Part shown: positions 5,462 to 11,148 of the stretch, piece by piece
Numbering within the stretch: position 1 is the stretch's first letter
Layout: each line of letters starts with the position of its first letter
Assembly: GCA_018265835.1 (NCBI GenBank)
Contig: JABLYK010000035.1
Span: 1-21,602, forward strand
Direction: 5' to 3'
Length of the DNA stretch: 21,602 nucleotides
Origin: Oscillospiraceae bacterium
GTDB lineage: Bacteria; Bacillota; Clostridia; Oscillospirales; Oscillospiraceae
Notes under the pieces: model-generated
What the model saw: the letters and a program-made list of their open reading frames with translations, nothing else
Databases searched by the model: none
Told to the model about the DNA's origin: nothing
Made by a program: the position numbers and the translations under genes

Positions 5462-7273
5462 ATGAAAAAAACACTGATAAGCCTGTTATTGATTTTCAGC
5501 CTGCTGCTGACGCTTGCGCCGGGCGCGTCTGCCGCGTCGAACCGGGTGGAGGTGACCTCCGCCGCAATGATGGCGGAGCAGCTTGCGCAGCCGGCCGCGT
5601 CGCCGCACCGCCGCGCGCGCAGCGCAGCTGCGGCGCAGGCAGAGCCACCGGCGCACGTGCTGCTCTTTGCCGATGCGCTGCCCGACGACTGCGGCGCGCA
5701 GCGCGTGCTGCACTACGCGGCGTGGCGCGAGTTCGTGCTGGAATTCGCCTCGGAGGGCGCGGCGCGCAGCGCGTATGAGACGCTCACCGAAACCCATGGC
5801 ATCACCGACTGCTGGCTGGACACGGCGCGCGACGGTGCGGAGGCTTTTGCAGAGACCGGCGCCTGCGTCTCCTGGGGCGGCGCGGTGATGGGGATGGACA
5901 CGCTCAAGGCACAGGCCGGGCGCTACGTGCCGGAGGGGCGCCGCGTTACGGTCGCGGTGATCGACACCGGTGCGGATCTGACCATCCCGCAGCTGCGGGC
6001 GCGGACGGTTTCGCCGTCCAGCTATGACTTCGTGGGTGGCACGTCCGCCGTCACGGACATCACGACCGGCAGCTCCGCCGGCCACGGCACCAAGGTGGCG
6101 AGCCTGCTTACCGACCTGACGCCGGAGAACGTGGAGCTGATGATCCTGCGCGTCTTCAACGGGGAGACGGGCAAGGCGCAGAGCACCACGGTGCTCACGG
6201 CGCTGCAGTACGCGCTGGAGGCGGGGGCGGACGTGGTCAACCTGAGCCTTGGCTGGAAGAACGCGGACGCCAAATACACGTTTCTGAATGCCGCGCTGGA
6301 CAAAGCGCACCGCGCGGGCGTACCGGTGATCTGCGCGGCGGGCAACGACAAGGTCGATGTGCGAACCGTCTACCCCGCGAATTACAGCACGACCATCGCC
6401 GTTTCAGCGTTTGACCAGAGCGGGAGCTTTGCCGGCTCCTACTCCAACTTTGGGCCGGGCGTCGATTTCTCCGCACCGGGTACGGCCATTCGAACCGCCG
6501 CGCCCGGCGGCGGAACCGCCACGAGCAGCGGAACCTCGCTCGCCGCGCCGCACATCACGGCGGCGGTGGCAGATATTCTGCTGGCCGAGCCGGGCGCTTC
6601 GGCCTCGCAGGTGTACCAGACGCTGCGGACGTATTCCAGCGATCTCGGCATTGCGGGGAAAGACAACCATTTCGGATGGGGCTGCCCGGTGATGACGACG
6701 TATTTCCACGACGTGCTCTGCCCGGAGCTGATGTTCACGGATATGGTGGCGTTCACCGACTGGTCGCACGAGGGACTGGACTATTGCCTGGAGCACGGCC
6801 TGGTGCAGGGTCTGCCGGGCGCGATTCTGGATCCCGGCGGCACGACGACGCGCGCGCAGTTCGTCACGATACTGTGGCGTCTGGCGGGCGAGCCGGCGCC
6901 GCACCGCGCGGCGGGCTTCACCGATCTGACGCAGGACTGGTACCGCGACGCGGTTGCGTGGGCGGTGGAAGCCGGCGTGACGAACGGCATGTCGGAGACG
7001 GCGTTCGACCCGAACGGCGTGGTCACGCGCGAGCAGGTGGCGACGTTCCTGTACCGCTATGCGCACGTCACAGCGGCGGCGGACGAGGCGGTGCTGGAGC
7101 AGTTCCCGGATGCGGCGGAGGTCTTTGCCTACGCGCGCACGGCGCTCGCGTGGGCGTGCACGGTGGGGCTGATTCAGGGCGTCGCCTCGGATGCGGGTGT
7201 GTATCTGCAGCCGAAGGGCAGCGCCACGCGCGCGCAGGTCGCAACGCTGCTGATGCGCTTTGCTCAGAAATAG
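5462..7273 (+). CDS. secreted subtilisin-like (S8) serine protease with C-terminal SLH domains
   Basis: 603 residues. A Sec signal peptide covers about 1-25 (MKKTLISLLLIFSLLLTLAP, cut near ASA-AS). A poorly conserved pro-region is followed by a complete S8 catalytic domain: D168 in VAVIDTGAD, H208 in SAGHGTKVA, oxyanion N295 in ICAAGND and nucleophile S359 in SSGTSLAAPH. From about 420 to the end are three SLH repeats: FTDMVAFTDWSHEGLDYC, then FTDLTQDWYRDAVAWAVEAG, then FPDAAEVFAYARTALAW, each ending in a TRAQFVTILWRL-like helix. SLH repeats hold proteins to secondary wall polymers. The ATG follows GGAGAG 10 bases after the GH25 stop, so the lysozyme and the protease are probably co-expressed. 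The substrate is unknown. A 21-base tandem repeat spans the stop codon. Confidence 0.94.
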   Translation: MKKTLISLLLIFSLLLTLAPGASAASNRVEVTSAAMMAEQLAQPAASPHRRARSAAAAQAEPPAHVLLFADALPDDCGAQRVLHYAAWREFVLEFASEGAARSAYETLTETHGITDCWLDTARDGAEAFAETGACVSWGGAVMGMDTLKAQAGRYVPEGRRVTVAVIDTGADLTIPQLRARTVSPSSYDFVGGTSAVTDITTGSSAGHGTKVASLLTDLTPENVELMILRVFNGETGKAQSTTVLTALQYALEAGADVVNLSLGWKNADAKYTFLNAALDKAHRAGVPVICAAGNDKVDVRTVYPANYSTTIAVSAFDQSGSFAGSYSNFGPGVDFSAPGTAIRTAAPGGGTATSSGTSLAAPHITAAVADILLAEPGASASQVYQTLRTYSSDLGIAGKDNHFGWGCPVMTTYFHDVLCPELMFTDMVAFTDWSHEGLDYCLEHGLVQGLPGAILDPGGTTTRAQFVTILWRLAGEPAPHRAAGFTDLTQDWYRDAVAWAVEAGVTNGMSETAFDPNGVVTREQVATFLYRYAHVTAAADEAVLEQFPDAAEVFAYARTALAWACTVGLIQGVASDAGVYLQPKGSATRAQVATLLMRFAQK

Positions 7274-7302
7274 CCTGCTCCTGCTCAGAAATAGCTTGCT
7301 CC
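7261..7302 (+). repeat. 21-base tandem duplication across the protease stop codon
   Basis: Two adjacent 21-base copies (7261-7281 and 7282-7302) differ at one position. The first contains the last codons and the TAG stop of the SLH protease. This looks like a local slippage event. Confidence 0.85.
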
Positions 7303-7532
7303 ATTCCGTTTCCGGCCAAGGCCGAAAACTCCATTTCCGCGCCCGATTTCTTCGCTGTTTCGTAGCGCACCCGCTTCGCTGGGCTGCGCTGCGAGGATGC
7401 GGGGCGAGTAAAGAAGCCGGAGCTCTGCTGCGCGGCAATTCACCTTGTCCGCGCCCGATTTCTTCGCTGCGAGGATGCGGGGCGAGCAGGATTATGGATT
7501 ATGAATTTTTGGAAAAGGATGGTGACAATCCA
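7303..7532. repeat. repeat-filled spacer with a slipped duplication and structured repeat copy S
   Basis: Two segments are present twice. A 21-base unit lies at 7337-7357 and 7449-7469, and a 22-base unit at 7387-7408 and 7465-7486; the second copy lacks the intervening 29 bases. On the minus strand 7350-7392 folds into a hairpin with a CA bulge, a GC/GC step and a GAA triloop followed by GAAACAGCGAAGAA, matching the hairpin at 10949-10981. Upstream is CGGCC-AA-GGCCG (7314-7325), without a T run. No gene is seen. Confidence 0.7.
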
Positions 7533-8213
7533 ATGAACCGGGAACGGCTGCGCCGCTGGCGGAAAACGCTGCTGAGCGACTTCTCCTGGAAGCGTCTGGG
7601 GCTGATTCTGCTGGGGACGGCCATCGCGTCCTTTGGCATTTACAACATCCATCAGCAAACGAACATCACCGAGGGCGGCGTGCTGGGCATGCTGCTGCTT
7701 CTGAACCACTGGTTCGGTATCTCTCCCGCGATCCTCTCGCCCGTTCTGGACCTTGCCTGCTACGCGCTCGCGCTGCGGTATCTGGGCGGCGCGTTTTTGA
7801 AGTGGTCGCTCGTGTCCACGGTCAGTCTTGCGGGCTTTTTCAAGCTGTGGGAGCAGTTCCCGCGCGTGCTGCCGGATCTGTCGGCCTGGCCGCTGGCGGC
7901 GGCCGTGCTGGGCGGATTGTTCGTCGGCGTGGGCGTGGGGCTCGTGGTGCGGCAGGGCGGCTCCAGCGGCGGCGACGATGCGCTGGCGCTGACCATCGCG
8001 CACGTCACGCACTGGCGCATCTCGCGCGCGTATCTCGTCACGGACCTCACCGTGCTTGCGCTCTCGCTGAGCTACATCCCGGTGCGGCGCATCGTCTATT
8101 CGCTCGTGACGGTGACGGTGTCGTCGCTGGTGATCGAGCTGGTGCAGACTGCCGGCCGGAGGAAGAACCCGGACGGGGAGGCCGAGTCTGTCAAAAAAGC
8201 AAAGCTTTTTTGA
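7533..8213 (+). CDS. YitT-family (DUF161) integral membrane protein
   Basis: 226 residues. The motifs LGLILLGTAIASFGIYNIHQQTNITEGGVLGMLLLL and VRQGGSSGGDDALALTIAH are the two diagnostic blocks of the YitT family: the first membrane helix with its N-I-T-E-GG loop, and a glycine-rich GGxDxLA motif. About five membrane spans can be counted. The role of YitT proteins is not established; transport has been proposed. ATG 7533 was chosen because AAGGATGG lies upstream; an in-frame ATG at 7494 would add 13 residues but has a weak ribosome site. The usual C-terminal extension is short here, and the last eight residues SVKKAKLF are encoded by the first hairpin of repeat copy A. Confidence 0.85.
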   Translation: MNRERLRRWRKTLLSDFSWKRLGLILLGTAIASFGIYNIHQQTNITEGGVLGMLLLLNHWFGISPAILSPVLDLACYALALRYLGGAFLKWSLVSTVSLAGFFKLWEQFPRVLPDLSAWPLAAAVLGGLFVGVGVGLVVRQGGSSGGDDALALTIAHVTHWRISRAYLVTDLTVLALSLSYIPVRRIVYSLVTVTVSSLVIELVQTAGRRKNPDGEAESVKKAKLF

Positions 8214-8381
8214 CAGAGGGGAAAGCGGCCTGCGGCAGCGCACGCGCCGTCCGCCAAAGGCGGACAGCTCGCACGTTTGCAGGCCGAGCAGTATTTTCTC
8301 CGCCGCACATGTCGCCGGAGAAAATGATTGAATTTTCTTTCGCCGCTCCGGCGGCGAAACTCTACGAGGTTTTTTGACAAG
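8187..8381 (+). repeat. structured dispersed element, copy A
   Basis: It starts with a perfect 14-bp hairpin (8187-8200/8204-8217) that contains the yitT stop codon. It continues with a helix CGGCCTGC/GCAGGCCG (8226-8233/8279-8286) enclosing GTCCGCC-AAA-GGCGGAC, a helix ATTTTCTCCG/CGGAGAAAAT (8293-8302/8316-8325), a hairpin TTTCGCCGC-TCCG-GCGGCGAAA (8338-8359), and CTCTACGAGG. It closes with TTTTTTGACA (8370-8379), which can pair with TGTCAAAAAA at the start (8189-8198), giving a 191-base unit with 10-base terminal inverted repeats. Copies B and C share this order of helices. Confidence 0.8.
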
Positions 8382-8527
8382 CTGGGCTCCCCACGGAGGG
8401 GGAAGCCTTGGGGTGGGTGCGTATCGCACTGCATCAGTTTTTGGATTTCACTTGAATCACAACAGCCGGAGGGCGCAGAGCTTTTGAAGATTCTGCACGT
8501 GTCACACTTGGACGACTGGAGGTCACG
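8214..8527. other. spacer between yitT and the 8528 gene
   Basis: Holds element copy A (to 8381), a fragment of the palindromic repeat family best seen near 21361-21550 (8388-8440), one copy of a 20-base direct repeat (8457-8476), and a decayed duplicate of an internal stretch of the next gene (8461-8516). No intact gene and no convincing promoter are seen. Confidence 0.65.
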
Positions 8528-8531
8528 ATGA
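8461..8531 (+). pseudogene. decayed duplicate of part of the 8528 gene
   Basis: Bases 8461-8516 align without gaps to 8691-8746 inside the next gene, with most positions identical. Both encode PEGAELL followed by similar residues (KILHVSHL here, QLLRASTL in the gene). The remainder of such a gene is missing upstream. It reads as a relic of a tandem duplication, and now carries the ribosome binding site of the intact gene. Confidence 0.5.
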
Positions 8532-8959
8532 AACACAAGAAGCTGATTCGCATCTGCGCCGTTGTGCTCGTTCTCGCAATTGTGGGTACCGTCTGGTGGT
8601 TTACGCCGCGCAAGGTGTTTCCGGACAATCTTGAAGTCGCGTCCATCCGTGTGTTCAGCGGCAACACCGGGGAGCTATGGGAATTGGACGCGGCCACGCC
8701 GGAGGGCGCGGAGCTTTTGCAGCTCCTGCGCGCGTCCACCTTGACAAACCGCTCATTCGACCAACTGGGAGACGGGTTCTGTTACATCCTCGAGCTGCAT
8801 AACGCGAACGGACGGCGTCTGCGGAGCTACACCTTCAATGGTCAGGATTATTTTCACACCGGGTTATTCGGCTATCGCCTGAATGAGCCGGAGAAGGGTA
8901 CGCTGGAAACGGTTTTGAACACTTGGCAGGCCAGCACCATCGAAAACACAATCCCGTGA
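8528..8959 (+). CDS. small membrane-anchored or secreted protein, function unknown
   Basis: 143 residues. A short basic start (MKHKKLIRIC) leads into one hydrophobic helix, AVVLVLAIVGTVWWF (about 11-25), then an extracellular domain of about 115 residues rich in beta-like segments (VASIRVFSGNTGELWEL, FCYILELHNANGRRLRSYTF). No lipobox or catalytic motif is seen and no family is recognised. The ATG lies 6 bases after GGAGGT. The gene is flanked by a perfect 20-base direct repeat (8457-8476 and 8984-9003), and part of its coding sequence is duplicated upstream, which suggests local rearrangement. Confidence 0.75.
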   Translation: MKHKKLIRICAVVLVLAIVGTVWWFTPRKVFPDNLEVASIRVFSGNTGELWELDAATPEGAELLQLLRASTLTNRSFDQLGDGFCYILELHNANGRRLRSYTFNGQDYFHTGLFGYRLNEPEKGTLETVLNTWQASTIENTIP

Positions 8960-8987
8960 TGCACAGTCCAATTGAACAATGGGTCAC

Positions 8988-9033
8988 AACAGCCGGAGGG
9001 CGCGTTCCATTTGGAACGCGCCCTCCGGCTGTT
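8988..9033. terminator. perfect 21-bp hairpin between convergent genes
   Basis: Arms 8988-9008 and 9013-9033 are exactly complementary, with a 4-base loop ATTT. It lies between the convergent genes ending at 8959 and 9042. Neither side has a proper T run, so it may act as a bidirectional, non-canonical terminator or RNA end-protector. Its left arm carries the 20-base sequence that also occurs at 8457-8476. Confidence 0.6.
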
Positions 9034-9041
9034 CGTTTCGC

Positions 9042-9401
9042 TTATTCCTCCGGGGCGTCGTCTTTCGGGACTTCTTCAAACTCGACCTCGATGCCCTGCT
9101 CCTTCATCGCGGCGCGCAGCTCGTCGATCTGGCGCTCGGCCTCGGCGATGCGCTCGTTGGCCTGCGTGATTTCGTCGCAAAGCTGCGCCATGAAGGCGTC
9201 GGCATAGTCGCGGTACTGCTCGTAATAGAGCTTGCCGATCTCGGCGTAGGCCTTCTGAATGTTTTCCAGCTCGGCGTTGGCCTCAACGGTGAGCTTCGCC
9301 ATCTTTCCGGCGTATTTTGCGCGCTCGCTCACGGCGTCCACCGCGTCCGAGACCTTGTCCATCAGCTTGTTTTTAAAATCCTGATAATTGAAAGTTGCCA
9401 T
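9042..9401 (-). CDS. small coiled-coil protein, function unknown
   Basis: 119 residues, MATFNYQDFKNKLMDKVSDAVDAVS onward. The middle block AKYAGKMAKLTVEANAELENIQKAYAEIGKLYYEQY resembles a widespread group of small Firmicute proteins of unknown role. It is followed by a long helix (DEITQANERIAEAERQIDELRAAM) with heptad spacing, and an acidic tail ending in PEE. Related proteins often end in a zinc ribbon, which is absent here. There is no signal peptide, so it is probably cytoplasmic. AAAGGAGG lies 8 bases before the ATG. Confidence 0.8.
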   Translation of the reverse strand: MATFNYQDFKNKLMDKVSDAVDAVSERAKYAGKMAKLTVEANAELENIQKAYAEIGKLYYEQYRDYADAFMAQLCDEITQANERIAEAERQIDELRAAMKEQGIEVEFEEVPKDDAPEE

Positions 9402-9439
9402 TGTATGTTCCTCCTTTGCGGATGATTGTATGGCGAATC

Positions 9440-9489
9440 AAAAAAGGAAAGACCGGTGTGCCGCCGATCTGGCGCACAGTGGTCTTTCC
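9440..9489 (-). terminator. terminator of the 9504-9773 gene
   Basis: Arms GGAAAGACC (9446-9454) and GGTCTTTCC (9481-9489) pair perfectly, enclosing a second helix formed by GTGTGCC and GGCGCAC. On the minus strand the stem is followed by six T residues (9440-9445). Confidence 0.85.
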
Positions 9490-9503
9490 GGCTCTTGCGT
9501 TTG

Positions 9504-9773
9504 TTATTTCGTTTTTGCGAACGGGACTTTGACAACGACCTGCGCATCGTCCGCCCACTCGATTAGGGTGTTCAGAGCGATGGTGTGCTCGTCCAACGTT
9601 TCTTTCATGTCGGCGATGTCGGCCTTCATTTCGGCCTGCTCCTGTTTGATTCCGGCGATATCGGCCTTCATTTCGGCCTGCTCCTGCTTGATTCCGGCGA
9701 TGTCGGCCTTCATGTCGGCGATGTCGGCCTTCATTTCGGATAGCAGCGCAAGGATTTTATCTTCATTGTTCAT
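9504..9773 (-). CDS. repetitive coiled-coil protein, function unknown
   Basis: 89 residues. The centre is a near-perfect repeat of MKADIAGIKQEQAE (14 residues, 42 bases, two full copies), flanked by shorter MKADIADMK units. This gives a continuous a/d heptad pattern with Ile and Met at core positions, likely a parallel dimer or trimer. The C-terminal TALNTLIEWADDAQVVVKVPFAKTK is not repetitive and resembles the tail of small phage-like or genome-maintenance coiled-coil proteins; no firm family call is made. The start at 9773 has GAGGTGA six bases upstream; the ATG at 9794 is inside the promoter. The gene has its own promoter and terminator, so it is monocistronic. Confidence 0.75.
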   Translation of the reverse strand: MNNEDKILALLSEMKADIADMKADIAGIKQEQAEMKADIAGIKQEQAEMKADIADMKETLDEHTIALNTLIEWADDAQVVVKVPFAKTK

Positions 9774-9793
9774 ACGACTCACCTCATAGTTCA

Positions 9794-9823
9794 ATTATAC
9801 GATGGGGCACAGCGAATTGTCAA
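9794..9823 (-). promoter_or_regulatory. consensus promoter of the repetitive coiled-coil gene
   Basis: Minus strand TTGACA (9818-9823), an 18-base spacer and TATAAT (9794-9799). Both boxes match consensus exactly. The TGA stop of lgt (9820-9822) lies inside the -35 box. Confidence 0.88.
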
Positions 9824-10725
9824 GCGCCGGACGCTGGAGTTTCCGGGTGGTCGGATGAGGCGGCCTCCGCTTCGGCGAGCGCCGCGCGGCGGACGTACAG
9901 CTCCGGCTGCTGCTTGCGGCGCAGCAGCACCACGAGCAGCACAATGGCCACGATCGCTGACAGCGCGGCCAGAAGCTGCGAGACCCGGATTGCGGTGCCG
10001 GGGATGTACAGGCTGTCGGTGCGCAGCCCCTCGATCATGGCGCGGCCAATCCCATACCATGCGACGTAGAGCAGCGTAATCTCGCCGTCAAATTTGCGTT
10101 CGTGCTTTTGATAGTAACAGTGCAGGAACAGAAAGCCGGCGAAATTCCACAGGCTCTCGTACAAAAACGTCGGGTGGACGTAAAGGGTCGCTTTGCCCGG
10201 CGCGGTCAGCCCCATGCGGCAGAAGACGGTTGTCTCCCGGCCAAAGGCCTCACGGTTGATGAAGTTGCCCCAGCGCCCGATGCACTGGCCGATGAGCAGG
10301 CCGTACATGGCGATGTCGCCCAGCGCGCCGACCGGGATGCACTTTTTGCGGCTCCAGATGAGCGCCAGCAGCACGCCCGCGATGATGCCGCCGTAGATGG
10401 CCAGGCCGCCTTCCCAGATCTTGAAGATGTCCGCCGGGCGGGCGAGATAGTCCGGGAGGTTGAACAGCACGTAGTACAGCCGCGCGCCGATGATCGCCGT
10501 CGGGATCAGCCAGAGGACGTAGTCAAACAGATCGTCGCTGGAGATGCCGACAAACGCCTTGCTGCGGCGGGCGCAGTAGAGGATGCCGAGGATGAAGCCG
10601 AGCGCGATGATCGCGCCGTACCAGTAGAAGGTGTGGCCGAAGAGCTGGAACGACGCCGGGGGATTGATGGAAAAGTTGCCGAACATGGGGAAGCTGATGC
10701 TCGCTTCCCGCAGCATAGTTTGCAT
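9820..10725 (-). CDS. lgt: prolipoprotein diacylglyceryl transferase
   Basis: 301-residue membrane enzyme that transfers diacylglycerol from phosphatidylglycerol to the lipobox cysteine of prolipoproteins, the first step of lipoprotein maturation. The family signature GRWGNFINREAFG (about 150-165) is present, along with YWYGAIIALGFILG, IGARLYYVLFN, GGLAIYGGIIAG, HPTFLYESLWN and GIGRAMIEGLRTDSLY, in the usual order over seven membrane segments. The C terminus has a 35-residue Ala/Glu-rich tail. The start at 10725 has AAAGGAGA upstream. An in-frame start 18 residues earlier (MANQ) is rejected because it is encoded by repeat copy B. The SD lies in a possible hairpin (10732-10748). The gene follows ymfH on the same strand, separated by about 410 bases of structured repeats. 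Confidence 0.96.
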   Translation of the reverse strand: MQTMLREASISFPMFGNFSINPPASFQLFGHTFYWYGAIIALGFILGILYCARRSKAFVGISSDDLFDYVLWLIPTAIIGARLYYVLFNLPDYLARPADIFKIWEGGLAIYGGIIAGVLLALIWSRKKCIPVGALGDIAMYGLLIGQCIGRWGNFINREAFGRETTVFCRMGLTAPGKATLYVHPTFLYESLWNFAGFLFLHCYYQKHERKFDGEITLLYVAWYGIGRAMIEGLRTDSLYIPGTAIRVSQLLAALSAIVAIVLLVVLLRRKQQPELYVRRAALAEAEAASSDHPETPASGA

Positions 10726-10731
10726 AGAAAC

Positions 10732-10923
10732 GTCTCCTTTCAGAAGACTCGTTTGGCAAACGCTTTGCTGGTTTGCCAAACGAAAGGGATTGCAGCCTGC
10801 TGCAGCGCACGCGCAAAGCGCGCACGTTTGCAGGCTGAGCAGTGTTTTTTTCGCCGCGCATGTCGCCGGAAAAAACAGATTGGATTTTCTTTCGCCGCTT
10901 CCGAGCGGCGAAACTCTGCGAGG
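10732..10923 (+). repeat. structured dispersed element, copy B, in the lgt leader
   Basis: 10748-10923 is nearly identical to copy C (about three differences in 175 bases). Helices in plus-strand terms are CGTTTGGCAAAC/GTTTGCCAAACG (10750-10761/10771-10782), CAGCCTGC/GCAGGCTG (10793-10800/10830-10837), GTTTTTTTCG/CGGAAAAAAC (10844-10853/10867-10876) with a 13-base loop, and TTTCGCCGCT-TCCG-AGCGGCGAAA (10890-10913). The similarity continues to the SD and start codon of lgt at the same spacing as for ymfF in copy C. Confidence 0.85.
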
Positions 10924-11148
10924 CGATTTGCACGCACCCCCGTCTCCTCGCAGCGCAACCCAACGTAGTGGTTGCGCTGCGAAATAGCGAAGAATGACAG
11001 TGCCGGTCGATGCAGCGGCGCTTGCGCCGTCGTATCTCCTCCGGAATCCAGCGTAGCGATTCCGGAGGAAAAGGAAGAATGAAGAAGCGGATACGGAATT
11101 TTCGCGTTTACGCGGAAATGGAGTGCAGCGCGTTCATTCTGACGTTGG
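10924..11148. repeat. structured repeats copies R and Q between ymfH and lgt
   Basis: Copy R is CGCAGCGCAACC / GGTTGCGCTGCG (10949-10960/10970-10981) around CA-AC-GTA-GT, followed by GAAATAGCGAAGAATGAC. Copy Q is CCTCCGGAATC / GATTCCGGAGG (11038-11048/11058-11068) around CA-GC-GTA-GC, then GAAAAGGAAGA, an inner hairpin (11098-11119), and an enclosing helix AGAATGAA/TTCATTCT (11076-11083/11133-11140). The right end of Q overlaps the last codons and stop of ymfH. No gene lies in this stretch. Confidence 0.75.

Noticed and set aside
7260..7532. Long upstream reading of the YitT frame
   Set aside because: This part is repeat sequence overlapping the end of the protease; the first family-like residues begin after the ATG at 7533.
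8187..8381. Element family A/B/C as a riboswitch
   Set aside because: B and C lie upstream of minus-strand genes, but A in the same orientation lies at the 3' end of a plus-strand gene, so there is no consistent position relative to a regulated gene.
10726..10779. MANQ... extensions of lgt and of ymfF (13688-13741)
   Set aside because: Both 18-residue extensions are the first hairpin of the dispersed element; good SD sites and family alignment support the later starts.
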